Shown here one piece after another: positions 60,736 to 64,000 of a stretch of 64,000 bases of DNA. Source of the DNA: Solirubrum sp044628455 (lineage in GTDB: Bacteria > Bacteroidota > Bacteroidia > Cytophagales > Hymenobacteraceae); contig NZ_JBIYZW010000001.1 in assembly GCF_044628455.1 (NCBI RefSeq), positions 1,798,001 to 1,862,000 on the forward strand, written 5' to 3'. The translations under genes and the position numbers were made by a program. The stretch's first letter is position 1. Each line of letters starts with the position of its first letter. The notes under the pieces are model-generated. The model saw nothing but the letters and a program-made list of their open reading frames with translations, was not told where the DNA came from and made no database searches.

Positions 60736-61584
60736 TTACAGCCGCAGCAGCGCGTCGCGCACGTCTTCCATCAGCCACATGGGCGTGCTGGTGGCTCCGC
60801 AGATGCCCACCGATTCGCCCGGCGCAAACCAGGCAGCCTCGATTTCTTCCACCTTGGAAATGAAGTGCGTGCGCGGGTTGGTTTCCTTGCAGACCTGGTA
60901 GAGCACCTTGCCGTTGGAGCTTTTGGTGCCCGACACGAACACAATCTGGTCGTACTCGGCCGCGAAGCCACGCAGCTCCTGGTCGCGGTTCGATACCTGC
61001 CGGCAGATGGTATCGTTGGCCGAAACCTGGTAGCCGCGCCCTTCCAGCTCGCCCTTGATGCGGTAGAAGCTGGCCGTGCTCTTGGTAGTCTGGCTGTAGA
61101 GGGTAATGTTGGCCGGCAGCTCGTGGCGCAGCAGCTCATCGAGGCTCTCAAATACCACCGCGTCGCCGCGGGTCTGGCCCAGCAAACCCTGCACCTCGGC
61201 GTGGCCGTGCTTGCCGTAGATGAAGATGCGCTCCTGCTTGTCGTAGCTGGTTTTGATGCGGTTCTGCAGCTTGAGCACTACCGGGCACGAGGCGTCGATG
61301 AGAGTCAACTCGTTCTGCAAAGCCAGCTGGTAGGTGCTGGGCGGCTCGCCGTGGGCCCGAATGAGCACCTTCTCGCCGCGCAACTCGCTCAGGGTCTGGT
61401 GGCAGATGATGCGCAGGCCTTTTTTTTCCAGGCGCTCCACTTCCTCGTCGTTGTGCACGATGTCGCCCAGGCAATACAGGTAGCCCTGCTCGTCAAGGAT
61501 GTCTTCCGCCATCTGAATGGCGTAGATGACCCCGAAGCAGAAACCGGAGTGCGGGTCGATGCGGACACTGAGGTTGAGCGGCAT
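60736..61584 (-). CDS. ispH: 4-hydroxy-3-methylbut-2-enyl diphosphate reductase
   Basis: 282 residues. Last step of the MEP pathway, giving IPP and DMAPP. The [4Fe-4S] ligands are Cys16 (SGFCFGV), Cys100 (DASCPVV) and Cys194 (DTICRQVSNR); substrate-binding GHAEVQGLLGQ and CGATSTPMW are present. Shorter than the E. coli protein but complete for the Bacteroidota form. It supplies precursors for the carotenoid genes around it. Confidence 0.95.
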   Translation of the reverse strand: MPLNLSVRIDPHSGFCFGVIYAIQMAEDILDEQGYLYCLGDIVHNDEEVERLEKKGLRIICHQTLSELRGEKVLIRAHGEPPSTYQLALQNELTLIDASCPVVLKLQNRIKTSYDKQERIFIYGKHGHAEVQGLLGQTRGDAVVFESLDELLRHELPANITLYSQTTKSTASFYRIKGELEGRGYQVSANDTICRQVSNRDQELRGFAAEYDQIVFVSGTKSSNGKVLYQVCKETNPRTHFISKVEEIEAAWFAPGESVGICGATSTPMWLMEDVRDALLRL

Positions 61585-61680
61585 AGCTAGTGGAAAAACT
61601 ACCGAATCAGGCGAAAGGTTTAGGCGAAAGGCCGTTACGCCGGTGTGGTGACGCTACGGCCCGTTGGTCGGCGTTGGGGT

Positions 61681-62202
61681 TTATTTCTCCCCCAGCTGCC
61701 GGGCCTGGGCGGGCGTCAGGTGCTGATGATCGAGCAGGAAGCGGCGCACCAGCTCGAAGGCTTCGGCGTCGAGGCCGGAGCGGGGGTGCTGCAGGGCGGC
61801 CTGCACCAGAAACGCGCGGTCGTCGTCGACGTGCTTGCTGGCGCCCAGAAAACGCGGCAGGTTGCTTTCCACCGAAAAGCGCAGAAAGCGCACCTCGGGG
61901 TGCTGCGGGCTCAGGGCCACGGCGGCATCGAACTGGCGGCTGGCGGCTTTCACCCGCTCGAGCTTGTCGAACACCCCACCGGTGTGCTTGGCCAACAAGG
62001 CCTCGGCGGCGGCTTTGTAGGCCAGCTGCACCGCGTCGCGCTCCGAGGCGCGGCTCATCAGCGCGTGAAAGTGGCGGCTGGCGGCCTCGTCGGCGGCGGC
62101 CTGCTGGTAGTGGCGGCGCAGCGCGGGCAGCGCGTAGGGCGAGGAGGTGGCGTCAGAAGGAGCGGTCAAGGCGGCGGCAAAAACGGTGAGGACCTGGAGC
62201 AT
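61681..62202 (-). CDS. Hypothetical secreted protein in the carotenoid cluster
   Basis: 173 residues from the ATG at 62202 (MLQVLTVFAAALTAPSDATS, a probable signal peptide). Mostly alpha-helical, with TPR-like elements (KLERVKAASRQFDAAVALSPQHPEVRFLRFSVE). No catalytic motif; no family recognised with certainty. It sits between crtB and ispH, so a role in pigment assembly, localisation or regulation is possible but unproven. Longer upstream readings run through repeat sequence. Confidence 0.7.
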   Translation of the reverse strand: MLQVLTVFAAALTAPSDATSSPYALPALRRHYQQAAADEAASRHFHALMSRASERDAVQLAYKAAAEALLAKHTGGVFDKLERVKAASRQFDAAVALSPQHPEVRFLRFSVESNLPRFLGASKHVDDDRAFLVQAALQHPRSGLDAEAFELVRRFLLDHQHLTPAQARQLGEK

Positions 62203-62319
62203 GGTTGTTGGCTTTTCGTTGTGCGGTGCGGGCTGTTGAATCAGGACTCTGCCTGAGCTGGTACCCATAACGAACCGCGGACGGCGAAAAGCGAAAAACG
62301 GGCAACGAAAAACGAACTC
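62203..62319. repeat. Heptamer-word inverted repeat between the hypothetical gene and crtB
   Basis: Left arm (62203-62226), minus strand: CGCACAA, CGAAAAG, CCAACAA. Right arm (62271-62319): CGAACCG, CGGACGG, CGAAAAG, CGAAAAA, CGGGCAA, CGAAAAA, CGAACTC. The right arm runs into the crtB stop codon; the left arm touches the hypothetical gene's start codon. Confidence 0.8.
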
Positions 62320-63202
62320 AAACGACCCGCAGGCGGTAGCGGAGGTAGGAACTTAGCAGCAGCAGCAGCTTGGTGTTGTCGGGCACGCGCACGCGCCCGG
62401 CCAGCACGCGCTCGGCCGGCAGCTGGCGGATTTTATCGAACAGTTTCAGGTAATAGATATAGGCCAGGTACACGCCCAGGCGGGCCGTGCGCGGCAGCTG
62501 GCAGATACCCGCGTAGCCGGCCTCGAAGTCCCGGCGGATGTCGGCTTCGATGGCACGCTTGGCCTCGTCATCAAACGCCTCGTAGCGCAAGCCGGGAAAG
62601 TACACGCGGCCGCGCTCCTCGTAGTCGGCGCGCAAATCGCGCAGGAAGTTGATTTTCTGGAAGGCGGCCCCCAGGCGCCGCGCCGGCTCGCGCAGCTGCT
62701 CGAACTGCTGCTCGTTGCCCTCGCAGAACACGCGCAGGCACATCAGCCCCACCACCTCGGCCGAGCCGTAGATGTACTCGTCGTAGAGCTGCTGGTCGTA
62801 GCAGATGTCCTCCAGGTCCATGGCCATGCTGTGCAGAAAGGCCTCGATAAACTCCCGGTCGATGCCGTAGCGGTGCACGGCCAGCTGAAAGGCGTGCAGC
62901 ACGGGGTTCATGCTGAACTGCGCGTCGAGGGCGCGGTAGGTTTCGTCGCTGAACTCGCGCAGCAGCGCCGCCCGGTCGCGGTCGTGAAAGGTATCTACGA
63001 TTTCGTCGGCCCAGCGCACGAAGCCATACACGGCGTAGATGGCCGGGTGAAAGCGGGCGTCGAGGGTGCGGATGCCCAGGGTAAACGAGGTGCTGTAGCG
63101 CTGGGTGATGAGCGTGCTGCACGCCAGACTGGTCTGGTTAAACAAGGCCACGTGGTCGACCACGGACGGCGGGCGCGAAACGGCGGGCGGGGACGCGGAC
63201 AT
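62318..63202 (-). CDS. crtB: Phytoene synthase (squalene/phytoene synthase family)
   Basis: 294 residues from the ATG at 63202. Condenses two geranylgeranyl diphosphates to phytoene. The FFQ-like start region CSTLITQRYSTSFTLGIRTL, first Asp motif RWADEIVDTF, YIYGSAEVVGLMCLRVF, and second motif RDLRADYEERGRVYFP are all present. Downstream of crtI in the same direction. Confidence 0.94.
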   Translation of the reverse strand: MSASPPAVSRPPSVVDHVALFNQTSLACSTLITQRYSTSFTLGIRTLDARFHPAIYAVYGFVRWADEIVDTFHDRDRAALLREFSDETYRALDAQFSMNPVLHAFQLAVHRYGIDREFIEAFLHSMAMDLEDICYDQQLYDEYIYGSAEVVGLMCLRVFCEGNEQQFEQLREPARRLGAAFQKINFLRDLRADYEERGRVYFPGLRYEAFDDEAKRAIEADIRRDFEAGYAGICQLPRTARLGVYLAYIYYLKLFDKIRQLPAERVLAGRVRVPDNTKLLLLLSSYLRYRLRVV

Positions 63203-63256
63203 GGGAGTTAAGGTTGCGGCAAGGGGTTCTACGGGCAAGTACGCGGGGCGGCTGGA

Positions 63257-64000
63257 CTACGAGTTTCGGCCCGCGGGCGGAAACTCCTTTTCGACCTCGA
63301 CGGCCACCACCTGCCCCGAGATGAGCGAGGGCGGCATGCCGGGGCCGGGCACGGTGAGCTGACCGGTAAAATACAGGTTACTGACCTTCGGGCTCTTGAG
63401 CGTGGGCTTGAGGTTGGCGGTCTGGCGCAGGGTGTTGGCCAGCCCGTAGGCGTTGCCCTTGAAGGCGTGGTAGTCGGCCACGAAATCGGCGTGGGCGTAG
63501 CTGCGCCGGTACACCACCGCGTCGCGCACCGACTGGCCGGTGTGGCGCTCCAGCCGCTCCATAATCAGGTCGTAGTAGTGCTGGCGGGTGGCTTCGTCGT
63601 CGCCGCCCAGGCCCGGGGCGGTGGGAATGAGCAGGAACAGGTTTTCGCCGCCCGCGGGCGCCACCGTGGGGTCGGTGAGGCTGGGCACCGAGGCGTAGAA
63701 CAGCGGCCGGCTGGGCCACTGGGGTGCCTCGTAAATCTCGTGGGCGTGCCGGCCGAAGTCCTCGTCGAAGAACAGGTTGTGGTGGCGCAGGTTGCGTAGG
63801 CGCTTGTTCAGCCCCACGTAAAACAGCAGCGACGAGGGCGCCATGGTGCGGGTTTCCCAGTACCGGGGCGAGTAGTGCCGGTGCGCCGGGGCCAGCAGCT
63901 GCTGCTCCACGTGGTGGTAGTCGGCGCCGGCCACAACGATGTCGGCGGGCTCAAATCCCTCGGCCGTAACCACGCCACTAGCCCGGCCCTGCTCCACGCG
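63257..64000 (-). CDS. crtI: Phytoene desaturase, C-terminal part (5' end beyond window)
   Basis: About 248 C-terminal residues are visible. FAD-dependent desaturase of the CrtI type: VVAGADYHHVEQQLLAPAHRHY, PSSLLFYVGLNKRL, HHNLFFDEDFGRH and the C-terminal LYFTGQLTVPGPGMPPSLISGQVVA FAD-binding motif. The N-terminal dinucleotide fold lies past position 64000. First gene of the crtI-crtB set, 54 bases before crtB. Confidence 0.94.
   Translation of the reverse strand, partial: RVEQGRASGVVTAEGFEPADIVVAGADYHHVEQQLLAPAHRHYSPRYWETRTMAPSSLLFYVGLNKRLRNLRHHNLFFDEDFGRHAHEIYEAPQWPSRPLFYASVPSLTDPTVAPAGGENLFLLIPTAPGLGGDDEATRQHYYDLIMERLERHTGQSVRDAVVYRRSYAHADFVADYHAFKGNAYGLANTLRQTANLKPTLKSPKVSNLYFTGQLTVPGPGMPPSLISGQVVAVEVEKEFPPAGRNS

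Noticed and set aside
61609..61631. Two copies of AGGCGAAAGG with a 13-bp period upstream of ispH
   Set aside because: Only two copies and the period does not match the 7/8-base class; no further structure.

Overview
The window is 64 kb of high-GC chromosomal DNA from a Bacteroidota bacterium of the order Cytophagales, most likely Hymenobacter or a close relative. This is inferred from three secreted proteins with type IX secretion (T9SS) sorting domains, TAnnTTTG promoter elements, the Bacteroidota form of the division/cell-wall (dcw) cluster, a type-B succinate dehydrogenase and a ketocarotenoid cluster. No rRNA, tRNA, CRISPR array, prophage or insertion sequence was found. Coding density is high and the genes look native.

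Layout. 1-6.3 kb: the end of paaN (phenylacetate catabolism), a secreted subtilisin-like protease and an umuDC translesion-synthesis operon. 6.5-9.3 kb: small proteins, a YdjM-like membrane protein and an XRE regulator with three phased palindromes in front of it. 9.4-16.6 kb: aconitase, a TlpA-like lipoprotein, a GNAT acetyltransferase, a metallo-hydrolase and a cytochrome P450. 16.8-26.4 kb: T9SS cargo proteins, a polyprenyl synthase, a DUF3667 protein, an alpha/beta hydrolase, folK and fabD. 26.7-30.2 kb: sdhCAB. 30.3-35.6 kb: an FMN reductase, then a probable copper module (Cys-rich peptide, MbnP-like lipoprotein, two di-haem peroxidases) and an acyltransferase. 35.7-52.5 kb: the complete minus-strand dcw cluster mraZ-rsmH-ftsL-ftsI-murE-mraY-murD-ftsW-murG-murC-ftsQ-ftsA-ftsZ. 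52.7-56.0 kb: a probable metal-uptake operon (HYC_CC_PP-like protein, TonB receptor, HMA protein). 56.1-59.7 kb: a hypothetical protein and a LytTR regulator/TPR histidine kinase pair. 59.9-64 kb: carotenoid genes crtI-crtB-hypothetical-ispH-crtW.

Functional links. Aconitase and succinate dehydrogenase are TCA enzymes, and each has a good Bacteroidota promoter. The dcw genes mostly overlap or nearly touch and are headed by an MraZ operator made of three TGGT repeats with a 10-bp period. IspH and the polyprenyl synthase supply isoprenoids for carotenoid and quinone synthesis.

The most unusual signal is a class of short-word repeats at gene junctions. At about ten sites a degenerate 7- or 8-base word is repeated three to seven times, usually as two inverted arms that abut the stop or start codons of neighbouring genes. 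Each site has its own word (for example GGTATTA, GATAAAT, GATTGAAT, GAACTGA, CGAAAAA). In murC, murD and crtW the repeat lies inside coding sequence and encodes extra residues. Separate palindromic elements lie at 8515-8635, 13241-13387 and 22186-22323.
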